A DNA stretch of 11,959 bases. It comes from Candidatus Peregrinibacteria bacterium (lineage in GTDB: Bacteria; Patescibacteriota; Gracilibacteria; UBA1369; LOWO2-01-FULL-3). The stretch spans positions 1 to 11,959 of the forward strand of contig JABJOK010000054.1 of NCBI GenBank assembly GCA_018664365.1. The letters are read 5' to 3'. Shown here in pieces: positions 6,940-11,959 of this stretch. Every line of letters starts with the position of its first letter. Position 1 is the stretch's first letter. Position numbers and translations under genes: made by a program. The notes under the pieces are model-generated. The model saw only the letters and a program-made list of their open reading frames with translations, was not told where the DNA came from and searched no databases.

Positions 6940-7341
6940 CTAAATTTTTCCAATAAAGTATCCCACAAGGCTAACAGCAGTTGCTAGTACAACACCCCAT
7001 AATATATCAACTGGGACTATTGCGAGTGGCCAATCTTTTATAACTGCATAGTTTGTGAGTTCATACGTCATGTATGTGAAGAAGCCAAACATTGCGCCAT
7101 ACAGAAGTGCGTGGTTGAGGGAATCTTTTTCAACAGCGGGCATTACGCAGAAAATCATTATTCCTACTAAGAACAGTGCATAGAAAATTAATGCTGCTGG
7201 CCAGTTTGGCGTGGATTTCATCATGAACCCTATTTGATTTTTGTAAAAGTTTTTTGCGATCACGCCTAACCAAAGTAGGTCTATAGCTAGAAAGGCAAAA
7301 AGCATTGCTCCGTAGGTATAAAGTATTTTTATTAATGTCAT
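6940..7341 (-). CDS. DUF2177 family membrane protein
   Basis: A 133-residue protein with four hydrophobic segments that matches DUF2177: helix 1 with the AIDLLWLG motif (about 19-26), NFYKNQIG (31-38), PNWPAALIFY (45-54), then YMTYELTNYAVIKDWPLAIVPVDILWG (about 91-117), where the family shows TYDLTN and a conserved WPL...DLxWG. The function of the family is unknown. It sits in the cytoplasmic membrane. The gene diverges from a DUF1295 gene with only 43 bases between the two starts; DUF2177 and DUF1295 genes often cluster elsewhere, around fatty-acid modification (cyclopropane synthase) genes, though none is in this window. ATG 7341 has no Shine-Dalgarno sequence. The stop is TAG, a few bases after intergenic repeat copy 1. 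Confidence 0.85.
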   Translation of the reverse strand: MTLIKILYTYGAMLFAFLAIDLLWLGVIAKNFYKNQIGFMMKSTPNWPAALIFYALFLVGIMIFCVMPAVEKDSLNHALLYGAMFGFFTYMTYELTNYAVIKDWPLAIVPVDILWGVVLATAVSLVGYFIGKI

Positions 7342-7369
7342 GGTTTGAGGTAATTTGGTATTATTTTCA

Positions 7370-7378
7370 TGTTATAAT
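7370..7378 (+). promoter_or_regulatory. extended -10 promoter giving a leaderless DUF1295 mRNA
   Basis: TGTTATAAT (7370-7378) is a perfect extended -10 element. The first A of ATG 7385 is exactly seven bases after the hexamer, the expected transcription start, so the mRNA probably begins with its start codon. The same nine bases form the promoter of the NUDT9-like gene. This argues against the longer frame from TTG 7355, which would span the promoter. Confidence 0.7.
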
Positions 7379-7384
7379 AAAAAC

Positions 7385-8131
7385 ATGATGTGGGAAATGA
7401 TAATATTGGTTTTGGCTTATGTTTTTACAGCTTTTTTAATTGGGTTTTTCAAGAAGGATAATAGTGTGATGGATGTTTTTTGGGGTAGTGGGTTTGTTTT
7501 AATAGCTTGGTATAGCTTTTTGAGAGCTGGTACTTACGAGTTGGAACAGATTGTAATTACGTCTTTGGTAACTATATGGGGGCTTCGTTTGACTTATCAT
7601 ATTTTAAAAAGGAAGTGGGGTAAGCCTGAGGATTTTCGTTATGCAAATTGGAGGAAAGCGTGGGGGAAATGGGTCCACTTAAGGGCGTTTTTTCAGATCT
7701 TTATTTTACAGGGTTTGATAATGTTAATTGTTGCTTCACCTATTATTTTAGTTAATGGATTTTATGAGGAAAAGAGTGTGATTTTTTTGGAGGTTGGACT
7801 ACTGATCTGGCTTATTGGTTTTTTCTTTGAAGCTGTTGGTGATTATCAACTGAAGGAATTTATTAAAACTAAAAAAGATGGTGAGATAATGACGGCGGGT
7901 CTTTGGAAATACACAAGACATCCAAATTATTTTGGTGAAGCTACTCTGTGGTGGGGGATTTTTGTGATTACAGGGACTTGGGTTGCAATTATTAGTCCGA
8001 TATTAATCACGTTTTTGTTGTTATTTGTAAGTGGTGTTCCAATGCTTGAAAAGAAGTATGCTGGGCAGAAAAATTGGCAAGAGTATAAACAAAAAACTTC
8101 AGTTTTTATTCCTTGGTTTCCAAGAAAGTAA
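7385..8131 (+). CDS. DUF1295 / steroid 5-alpha-reductase-like membrane enzyme
   Basis: A 248-residue integral membrane protein of the DUF1295 family, related to the C-terminal domain of steroid 5-alpha reductases and isoprenylcysteine/phospholipid methyltransferases. Diagnostic segments are FWGSGF near residue 32, WGLRLTYH (65-72), the basic stretch RKWGKPEDFRYANWR (76-90) and, towards the end, the signature GLWKYTRHPNYFGE (172-185), the nucleotide-cofactor-binding motif of the superfamily. About seven hydrophobic helices are present. The reaction is unknown; reduction or modification of lipid substrates is the usual guess. I start it at ATG 7385 rather than TTG 7355 because a -10 promoter element lies between them. 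ATG 7388 is also possible. It diverges from the DUF2177 gene, which fits the known association of these families. Intergenic repeat copy 2 begins at the base after its stop and in its frame. Confidence 0.88.
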   Translation: MMWEMIILVLAYVFTAFLIGFFKKDNSVMDVFWGSGFVLIAWYSFLRAGTYELEQIVITSLVTIWGLRLTYHILKRKWGKPEDFRYANWRKAWGKWVHLRAFFQIFILQGLIMLIVASPIILVNGFYEEKSVIFLEVGLLIWLIGFFFEAVGDYQLKEFIKTKKDGEIMTAGLWKYTRHPNYFGEATLWWGIFVITGTWVAIISPILITFLLLFVSGVPMLEKKYAGQKNWQEYKQKTSVFIPWFPRK

Positions 8132-8161
8132 TGGCTCCCCAGACTGGGTGCTGTCCGAACG
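8132..8161 (+). repeat. intergenic repeat, copy 2 (30-base core)
   Basis: It is identical to copy 5 (11411-11440) at 28 of 30 positions. It begins immediately after the TAA of the DUF1295 gene and, in the same frame, reads WLPRLGAVRT. A run of six T residues follows (8162-8167), and the inner bases GGGTGCTGTCC could form a weak hairpin, so this copy could act as a poor terminator. Confidence 0.75.
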
Positions 8162-8180
8162 TTTTTTGTGTGATATTTAC

Positions 8181-8217
8181 ATTGTATATCCATGTAATTA
8201 TATGATATATTGTATAT
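8181..8217 (+). promoter_or_regulatory. direct repeats in the toxin-antitoxin promoter region (possible operator)
   Basis: ATTGTATAT occurs at 8181-8189 and again at 8209-8217, 28 bases apart, in a very AT-rich stretch just upstream of the antitoxin gene. A -10 candidate overlaps the second copy (TATACT, 8215-8220), with another at 8222-8227 (TAATAT). Antitoxins of the YefM/Phd type repress their own promoter, so these repeats are reasonable operator candidates. The assignment is inferred from position only. Confidence 0.35.
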
Positions 8218-8232
8218 ACTTTAATATATTTT

Positions 8233-8481
8233 ATGAATAGAATTGTAACTACATCTGAAGTTCAACAAAAAATTGGGCAAATTACAAAATCAATTGATGT
8301 TGAGACGTATATTGTAACCAGTCATGGTAAGGGGAAAATGATACTTCTTCCGTATTTTGACGGATGTGACAAAAATATGGCTGATTATATGGAGGACTAC
8401 GAAATGATGAAAAACCAAGGAGTTCTTCAAAAAAGGTATAGTGAGTCTTCTGGGTCCGGAGAAAGTTCACTAATAATTTAG
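8233..8481 (+). CDS. YefM/Phd-type antitoxin
   Basis: An 82-residue protein with the N-terminal pattern of Phd/YefM antitoxins: VTTSEVQQKIGQITKSI (DNA-binding helix) followed by the strands YIVTSHGKGKMILLPY, equivalent to the family's VTRHGKPVAVLVP. The second half is acidic and probably unstructured without its partner, as expected for the toxin-binding tail (ADYMEDYEMM and on). It would bind and neutralise the RelE-like toxin encoded three bases downstream and repress the shared promoter. ATG 8233 has no Shine-Dalgarno sequence, and a TAATAT at 8222-8227 could make the transcript nearly leaderless. The stop is TAG. Its pairing with the downstream toxin makes the role secure, while the exact antitoxin subfamily is less certain. 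Confidence 0.82.
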   Translation: MNRIVTTSEVQQKIGQITKSIDVETYIVTSHGKGKMILLPYFDGCDKNMADYMEDYEMMKNQGVLQKRYSESSGSGESSLII

Positions 8482-8484
8482 TTT

Positions 8485-8754
8485 ATGGTAATTTTCGTTT
8501 TTACTAAAAAATCTGAAAAGTGTTTTTTGTCTTTGCCAGTGGTAGTTCAAGAGCGAATTTTAGTGAAGTTGAAAGCTTTAAAAAAGCATGATGATATTTT
8601 TTCTGTTCTTAAAAAATTACATCATCTTGAGCCTGCTACTCATCGTTTGAGAATTGGTGGTTATCGTTTGATTTTGGAGTTAAATGAACACAAGAAGGGC
8701 TTTATTAGGTTTTTGGTTTTAGATGTGGGAGATAGGAAGGATATATATAAATAA
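8485..8754 (+). CDS. RelE/ParE-superfamily toxin
   Basis: An 89-residue basic protein of the RelE/ParE fold. It opens with a strand (VIFVFTKKSEK), has two helices (FLSLPVVVQERILVKLKALKK), then the characteristic L-E-P-x-x-H-R-L-R-I-G-G-Y-R core at about 49-61 and ends with LDVGDRKDIYK, the typical C-terminal strand (compare VGHRxDIY). RelE members cut mRNA in the ribosome; ParE members inhibit gyrase. The arginines in HRLRIGGYR and the terminal DIYK resemble RelE types more, but this cannot be settled by eye. It follows the antitoxin by three bases and must be co-transcribed. Such modules are common in accessory regions and may stabilise the surrounding segment. Intergenic repeat copy 3 begins five bases after its stop. 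Confidence 0.88.
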   Translation: MVIFVFTKKSEKCFLSLPVVVQERILVKLKALKKHDDIFSVLKKLHHLEPATHRLRIGGYRLILELNEHKKGFIRFLVLDVGDRKDIYK

Positions 8755-8759
8755 TTTTC

Positions 8760-8819
8760 TGGCTCCCGCTGTTGGACAGTATGCGAACTGATTTGATGAG
8801 TGAGGTTATGAGGATGGGG
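8760..8819 (+). repeat. intergenic repeat, copy 3 (long form, 60 bases)
   Basis: The 29-base core (TGGCTC to CGAAC) continues into 31 more bases shared with copy 4. The two 60-base copies match at 46 of 60 positions without gaps. In the TGG frame this copy reads WLPLLDSMRTDLMSEVMRMG before running to a TGA. It lies just after the toxin gene and ahead of the promoter of the next gene. Confidence 0.75.
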
Positions 8820-8851
8820 CATATGAGTTGCAGGTTTTGAAACCTTCTTTA

Positions 8852-8879
8852 TTGACTTAAAGCGTATTTTGGTTAAAAT
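8852..8879 (+). promoter_or_regulatory. sigma70-type promoter for the 230-residue protein gene
   Basis: TTGACT (8852-8857) and TAAAAT (8874-8879) are 16 bases apart, the same spacing as the promoter at 2456-2483. Transcription would start near 8886, leaving a leader of about 17 bases without a Shine-Dalgarno sequence before ATG 8903. It overlaps the alternative TTG start at 8879 and supports the ATG. Confidence 0.65.
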
Positions 8880-8902
8880 TGCTCTCCTGTAATCAAATAA
8901 TT

Positions 8903-9595
8903 ATGGCATCTATTCAAGCGCCAACATTAGAAACCAATCTTGAAGAGGGACATTCTTCTGATTGTAAACACCTTGATTTTAAGTATTATGGTGATTTATA
9001 TGAGGATATTAAAGGAACTATTTCTCAAACAAGAGAGGCTTTGCTTGAATTTATGGATGATGATATTGATTCTGTAGATGCCCTGGATTCATCATTACAA
9101 TATGCTCTACAGTGGAGCAATAATTATGAACAACTTGTTTATAAGGTTTCTGGTATTCAGAGTCTTGTTAGGTCAAGTAATCTATCTGAAGCCCAAAAAC
9201 TGGCGATTTGGACGCCTATTGCTGAATGTTACCAAAGAGTCCAGACTGCGTTAAATGAGAGGATTATCCCTTTAGATGAGCGTGAGCTTTTGAAGTATGG
9301 TGATACAGTAGTTGTACCAGTGAGGATTTTTCCTTGTATGAGTCGGATTGGCGCTAACACAGCATTTTCACGATTCAAATATGCCCTAGAGAGACATACT
9401 GATTCTGGTAGAACATTCAGAGATTCTTTAACTGACTTATCTTTTAGAGATGATTATTTAAGGAATCTTTCTCCTGATGTTCAAAGAAAGCTTCCTAGGG
9501 AAGGGACTATTGATTTACCGTTGAAAATTGTTTCAGTCGAATATGGCATGTTAACTATAGTAGAAATAGATGAAGAGGCATTTATGAGAATGTAG
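8903..9595 (+). CDS. uncharacterised 230-residue protein
   Basis: I do not recognise this protein. It starts at ATG 8903 (M-A-S-I-Q-A-P); a frame opening at TTG 8879 is rejected because that codon overlaps the -10 box. There is no signal peptide and no membrane helix. The N-terminal 110 residues are acidic and helical, with a possible coiled coil (LYEDIKGTISQTREALLEFMDD). The C-terminal half is richer in strands, with YGDTVVVPVRIFP and a final LPLKIVSVEYGMLTIVEIDEEAF. Its promoter layout (spacing, short leader without Shine-Dalgarno, M-A start) resembles that of the 628-residue protein, which suggests similar constitutive expression, but the sequences show no similarity I can see. It is flanked on both sides by the long copies of the intergenic repeat. 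It could equally be a third component of the neighbouring toxin-antitoxin module or unrelated cargo; nothing decides this. Confidence 0.75.
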   Translation: MASIQAPTLETNLEEGHSSDCKHLDFKYYGDLYEDIKGTISQTREALLEFMDDDIDSVDALDSSLQYALQWSNNYEQLVYKVSGIQSLVRSSNLSEAQKLAIWTPIAECYQRVQTALNERIIPLDERELLKYGDTVVVPVRIFPCMSRIGANTAFSRFKYALERHTDSGRTFRDSLTDLSFRDDYLRNLSPDVQRKLPREGTIDLPLKIVSVEYGMLTIVEIDEEAFMRM

Positions 9596-9628
9596 ATAGA
9601 GTAGTTGATGACAAAATCACTTAAATGG

Positions 9629-9651
9629 CTTTCTTAAGCTGCTTAAGCAAG
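9629..9651. other. hairpin in the convergent gap after the 230-residue protein gene
   Basis: CTTAAG (9633-9638) and CTTAAG (9642-9647) form a 6-bp self-complementary stem around CTG, extended by CTT (9629-9631) and AAG (9649-9651) across one mismatch. No T run follows on the plus strand. It may end or stabilise transcripts in this convergent gap and directly precedes repeat copy 4. Confidence 0.45.
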
Positions 9652-9653
9652 TC

Positions 9654-9713
9654 TGGCTCCCGTTATTGGATGTATTGCGAACTGAATTGGTGGGAGAAGT
9701 TATGGAGATGGGG
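9654..9713 (+). repeat. intergenic repeat, copy 4 (long form, 60 bases)
   Basis: Aligned without gaps to copy 3 (46 of 60 identical) and sharing the TGGCTC...CGAAC core with all copies. The TGG frame is open on both sides: about ten codons upstream (G-F-L-K-L-L-K-Q-V) and on through WLPLLDVLRTELVGEVMEMG to a TAA near 9744. It lies in the gap between the convergent 230-residue and metallopeptidase genes. Confidence 0.75.
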
Positions 9714-9748
9714 TTTTATCTTTCAACAAAACGTCCATTGTTTTAAAT

Positions 9749-11371
9749 CTACCTTTGTATTAGGTTGTCTGGTCTCTTTTTTATTTGGGGAAGTATTGAT
9801 TCTGTTCTCGTGTCAATTATTGGTTCTATTTCTACTCCTGGTTCTCTTTCTGTTTTTGTTTCAATCATTGGTTCCTTTTCTATTTCTGATTCTCTTTCTG
9901 TTTTTATGTCTATTATTGGTGTTTTTTCTGATTTTTCTAAATTGAGAGGGGTAAAAGGGGTTATTGGATTAGAGTCTTCGTTCTCTTTAAGAGATGTGAA
10001 ATTGCATTTAAATATGTCTTCTTCTAGCTTATATTTGTCTTTCATTACGTCAAAAACCTCTGGACCAAAAATTGGACTGAGTATGTCTGCGAATAGGTAG
10101 TGGCAACCTTCAGTTCCTACCATGTATTCATCAACTGACGTTGTTGTAAATGATTCTTCAACTATATCTACTTCTTTGTATGCGGAGAAAAGTTGTTTAA
10201 ATTTTTCTTCTCCGAAGTTTTCTTTCAAATCGTATAAAAAGCAAGCTCCTCCTCCATAGTTGCCCGCTGTAAGTTTTTCATCACCGTAAGTGTGTATAGT
10301 GGTTGTCTTGTATTGATATGTGGTGTCGCCGCATACCAATATGCTAGCAGTTCCTATTTGAGTTTCTGCATAGGATGCAATACCCTCTCCGAGATATGAA
10401 TCTATTACTGCAAAGTTCCTTGCATAATAGTGTGTTATTTCATGAATGTGATTATTTAAAATTGATCCGTAGCCATTTGAAGCAAATGTTTCAGATGTGC
10501 ATATACCACTGTTTACTGATTCCTGCATCTCTTGAAACTTTTCGTCGTCGATTATATTGTTAGAGTCTGCATAATTGGTTGATACCTCGCATAGAACGCC
10601 TCCTCCAAAGTAGTCTCCGAAACTGCATCCTGAAGCAGGGATATCAGATGTGTTTTTTGAATATGTGATTCGTGCTGGAAATTCAATTTTAGCGCCGAAA
10701 AGGTTTACAATATCTTTATAGCAGTTTTCTGCGTTTTTTCCTGCTACTGCTAGTGCATTTTCATATCCCTTTGGCATTGAAACAACGACATTTTTACCGT
10801 AGTAGTAGTCTTTATCTGGATTATCCTCTTCGTATGGACAGATAGAATCGCATTTTGCTTTTTTCTTTTCTTCCTTTTTTGTGGAATTAAGGTCTTCGCA
10901 AATTTCTCTGACTTCTGCACATGTCTCGTATAAGGTTATTTCTGCTTCATACTCCCATTGTTTAGATTTTTTGTTAAATGAGTAGTTTATCTTTTCGAGA
11001 ACTAGGTTTGTATCACCCGTAGTTAAAAGTGGTCCCTGGTGTGATTGAAGATAGATGCTGAGTAGTTTACTGCTGTGGTAGTTATATTTTGAGTTTATGG
11101 CGTAAACAAGGTGTCCAATTAGGTCTGTAGAAGAAATCTTTGATGACAATGTGAAGGTGAAATCCTTGTATTTTATTGAGTCACATGGAGAGAGTACGTG
11201 AGTTCCTGGAGTTGTATATGTTTTACACTCATCGGAAGGTTCTGAATTGCTAGGAGACATTAGTGCTAGACCGCTTGATTTAGCGGTAAGAATGCCTAAT
11301 ACAATTATTATTCCTAAGGATAGGGTGTAATAAAGAACTGTTTTGTGTTTTTTATTTTGGTTTTTATTCAT
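9749..11371 (-). CDS. membrane-anchored HExxH zinc metallopeptidase with repetitive C-terminus
   Basis: A 540-residue protein with a short basic N-terminus and one hydrophobic segment (about 11-30) that acts as a signal anchor, so the bulk lies outside the cytoplasm. Fourteen cysteines in the outer part suggest disulfides. The zinc site is HEITH (310-314) followed by LGEGIASYAE with the third ligand at E329, the gluzincin pattern of peptidase_MA-like enzymes; GEEKFKQLFSAYKE (387-400) also fits that family. From about 482 the chain is charged and repetitive: two 16-residue units (490-505, KTERE...EPMIET; 506-521, KTERE...EPIIDT) plus partial units, probably a flexible wall- or surface-spanning tail. 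The substrate is unknown. The gene starts at ATG 11371 behind an extended -10 and is probably leaderless. It ends with TAG in a convergent gap. Metallopeptidase is well supported; the family name is tentative. Confidence 0.82.
   Translation of the reverse strand: MNKNQNKKHKTVLYYTLSLGIIIVLGILTAKSSGLALMSPSNSEPSDECKTYTTPGTHVLSPCDSIKYKDFTFTLSSKISSTDLIGHLVYAINSKYNYHSSKLLSIYLQSHQGPLLTTGDTNLVLEKINYSFNKKSKQWEYEAEITLYETCAEVREICEDLNSTKKEEKKKAKCDSICPYEEDNPDKDYYYGKNVVVSMPKGYENALAVAGKNAENCYKDIVNLFGAKIEFPARITYSKNTSDIPASGCSFGDYFGGGVLCEVSTNYADSNNIIDDEKFQEMQESVNSGICTSETFASNGYGSILNNHIHEITHYYARNFAVIDSYLGEGIASYAETQIGTASILVCGDTTYQYKTTTIHTYGDEKLTAGNYGGGACFLYDLKENFGEEKFKQLFSAYKEVDIVEESFTTTSVDEYMVGTEGCHYLFADILSPIFGPEVFDVMKDKYKLEEDIFKCNFTSLKENEDSNPITPFTPLNLEKSEKTPIIDIKTERESEIEKEPMIETKTEREPGVEIEPIIDTRTESILPQIKKRPDNLIQR
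9797..9928 (-). repeat. tandem 48-bp coding repeats in the metallopeptidase C-terminus
   Basis: Two adjacent 48-base units (9857-9904 and 9809-9856), with partial units on both sides, encode 16-residue repeats of the form K-T-E-R-E-x8-(M/I)-I-(E/D)-T. Such repeats in a surface tail can change number by slippage or recombination. Confidence 0.7.
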
Positions 11372-11377
11372 TACTTA

Positions 11378-11386
11378 ATTATAGCA
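11378..11386 (-). promoter_or_regulatory. extended -10 promoter giving a leaderless metallopeptidase mRNA
   Basis: On the minus strand TGCTATAAT is followed by six bases and then ATG (11371-11369). The start codon is therefore at the predicted transcription start, the same arrangement as at 7370-7385. No convincing -35 box is present, as is usual for extended -10 promoters. Confidence 0.7.
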
Positions 11387-11410
11387 TAAAAAGCCTCTTG
11401 CGTCTATCAA

Positions 11411-11440
11411 TGGCTCCCCAGACTGGACGCTGTCCGAACG
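11411..11440 (+). repeat. intergenic repeat, copy 5 (30-base core)
   Basis: It differs from copy 2 (8132-8161) at only 2 of 30 positions, although the two are more than 3 kb apart. It lies between two minus-strand genes, so here the repeat runs against the flanking genes. The TGG frame reads WLPRLDAVRT. The inner GGACGCTGTCC is a 4-bp hairpin with a three-base loop. Confidence 0.75.
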
Positions 11441-11502
11441 TGGTATACGTTATTATAGTGGAGCTCCATTGTGGAGGATGTTTTAACTGGGGATTACCTT
11501 AT

Positions 11503-11856
11503 TTAGACTTGCTTCTTTCCTTCTTTTTTCAATTTGGGGTAGAGGTTTATTACCAAGCACAGTATTAAATATAAATACAAGATGTCTACCCCCACGTGGA
11601 AAATCAGTTGGGGGATTGCATCTGCCAATCCATATGTTTTATATCCGATAAAAAAACCATTGTCGCTGAAAAGATTGTTGATCCCTGGTAAGAACAAGGA
11701 CATGAAATACGAGAATATTTTTGCTGTGATTGGTATTTCGCATGGACCTCCTACACACGCGAAATATGTTTTCGTTGTGTATATCGCGTTCATTAAAAGC
11801 ACTCCAAATAGGAATGTTTTGAACTTTGTTAGTTTAAAGAATCTTTTCATTTTCAT
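11503..11856 (-). CDS. small membrane protein of unknown function
   Basis: I do not recognise this protein. Started at ATG 11856 it has 117 residues; the frame is open to TTG 11880, but that codon lies inside a palindrome and is less likely. ATG 11850 is another option. After a basic N-terminus (KMKRFFKLTKFK) there is a hydrophobic segment, then a C-V-G-G-P-C motif about ten residues after it, a second semi-hydrophobic stretch (IFSYFMSLFLPGI) and a strong C-terminal helix (ILYLYLILCLVINLY) followed by a basic tail (KLKKEGKKQV). The two close cysteines on what is probably the outer face could form a disulfide. It lies upstream of the metallopeptidase gene on the same strand, but repeat copy 5 and a separate promoter lie between them, so they are probably independently transcribed. 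Confidence 0.6.
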   Translation of the reverse strand: MKMKRFFKLTKFKTFLFGVLLMNAIYTTKTYFACVGGPCEIPITAKIFSYFMSLFLPGINNLFSDNGFFIGYKTYGLADAIPQLIFHVGVDILYLYLILCLVINLYPKLKKEGKKQV

Positions 11857-11875
11857 TGTTTTTTTTAAAGAAAAA

Positions 11876-11888
11876 CTCAATTATTGAG
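11876..11888 (-). terminator. short palindrome with T run (possible minus-strand terminator)
   Basis: CTCAAT-T-ATTGAG is a perfect 13-base palindrome. Read on the minus strand it is followed by TTTTTCTTT, so it could be a weak intrinsic terminator for the possible partial gene at the right edge, whose TAA lies inside it. The short AT-rich stem makes this uncertain. Confidence 0.35.
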
Positions 11889-11959
11889 TATACGAAGTTT
11901 TATTTCCTTCAATTACTGCAATATTCAACCAAATCAGCATTGTCAGAGCCAGTGTCACA
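11881..11959 (-). CDS. possible 3' end of a membrane-protein gene (partial)
   Basis: On the minus strand an open frame enters from the right edge and ends at TAA 11883-11881. The last residues read LALTMLIWLNIAVIEG...SYTQ, a hydrophobic helix with a polar end that looks like the C-terminus of a membrane protein. Its stop lies inside a palindrome followed by a T run, as expected at a gene end. Only 26 codons are visible, and another frame (ending in TGA) is also open here, so the call is tentative. Confidence 0.3.
   Translation of the reverse strand, partial: VTLALTMLIWLNIAVIEGNKTSYTQ

Noticed and set aside
6890..6943. TGA read as glycine (Gracilibacteria code), which would extend the ligase by 18 residues.
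   Set aside because: The protein family ends where the TGA stands, and no other long frame in the window uses TGA as a sense codon.
7355..7384. TTG 7355 as the start of the DUF1295 gene.
   Set aside because: The ten extra residues would be encoded across the TGTTATAAT promoter element and are polar and unlike the family; ATG 7385 sits at the predicted transcription start.
8879..8902. TTG 8879 as the start of the 230-residue protein.
   Set aside because: The codon overlaps the -10 box, so it would not be in the mRNA; ATG 8903 follows with a normal short leader.
8132..9713. Repeats as integron attC sites.
   Set aside because: The required core pair (RYYYAAC and GTTRRRY) with paired inner arms is not present, and no integrase is in the window. 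Only the one-per-gene spacing is similar.
9625..9945. Plus-strand frame of 106 codons rich in Leu and Phe over the end of the metallopeptidase gene.
   Set aside because: It is a shadow of the 48-bp repeats on the other strand; the hydrophobic run is the antisense of Lys/Glu codons.
1..11959. CRISPR array, rRNA, tRNA genes or insertion-sequence transposase.
   Set aside because: None was seen: no evenly spaced short repeats with spacers, no tRNA cloverleaf, no rRNA-like sequence and no transposase or integrase frame.

Overview
The window is a low-GC bacterial segment with short intergenic gaps and standard-code reading frames. Promoters of the TATAAT type, often with an extended -10 (TGnTATAAT), can be read directly. 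Not one of the twelve complete gene starts I could inspect has a Shine-Dalgarno sequence, and two or three starts sit about where transcription should begin (leaderless). Stops are TAA or TAG almost without exception; the only TGA that ends a recognisable coding sequence closes a gene already broken by an internal stop. These traits, with small genes of patchy distribution, would fit a Patescibacteria/CPR-type genome (for example Peregrinibacteria, sister to the TGA-recoding Gracilibacteria). No ribosomal or other phylogenetic marker is present, so that placement is a guess.

Left part (1-2384): the C-terminal part of a DEAD-box RNA helicase enters from the left edge. It meets, stop codon against stop codon, a minus-strand gene cluster read in the order MntP-type manganese exporter, FTR1-type iron permease, DUF1905 protein. 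This looks like a small metal-homeostasis operon.

Middle (2456-6892): a textbook promoter (TTGACA, 16 bp, TATAAT) drives a cysteine-free 628-residue protein of unknown function that ends in a strong intrinsic terminator. Next is an ADP-ribose pyrophosphatase of the NUDT9 type, including the NUDT9-specific N-terminal region. Then comes a glutamate-cysteine ligase (first step of glutathione-type thiol synthesis) interrupted by one in-frame TAA; the remaining 93 codons continue in the same frame and still match the family.

Right part (6893-11959): a divergent pair of membrane-protein genes (DUF2177 and DUF1295/steroid 5-alpha-reductase-like), a YefM/Phd-RelE type toxin-antitoxin pair, an unrecognised 230-residue protein, a membrane-anchored HExxH metallopeptidase with a repetitive charged C-terminus, a small membrane protein and a possible partial gene at the right edge. 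Between these genes lies a family of five intergenic repeats in one orientation (core 29 bases from TGGCTC to CGAAC). None was seen in the first 6.9 kb. The cores read on the plus strand as W-L-P/S-x-L-x-x-x-R-T, and two copies are conserved over 60 bases. This repeat family and the broken ligase gene are the most interesting observations.
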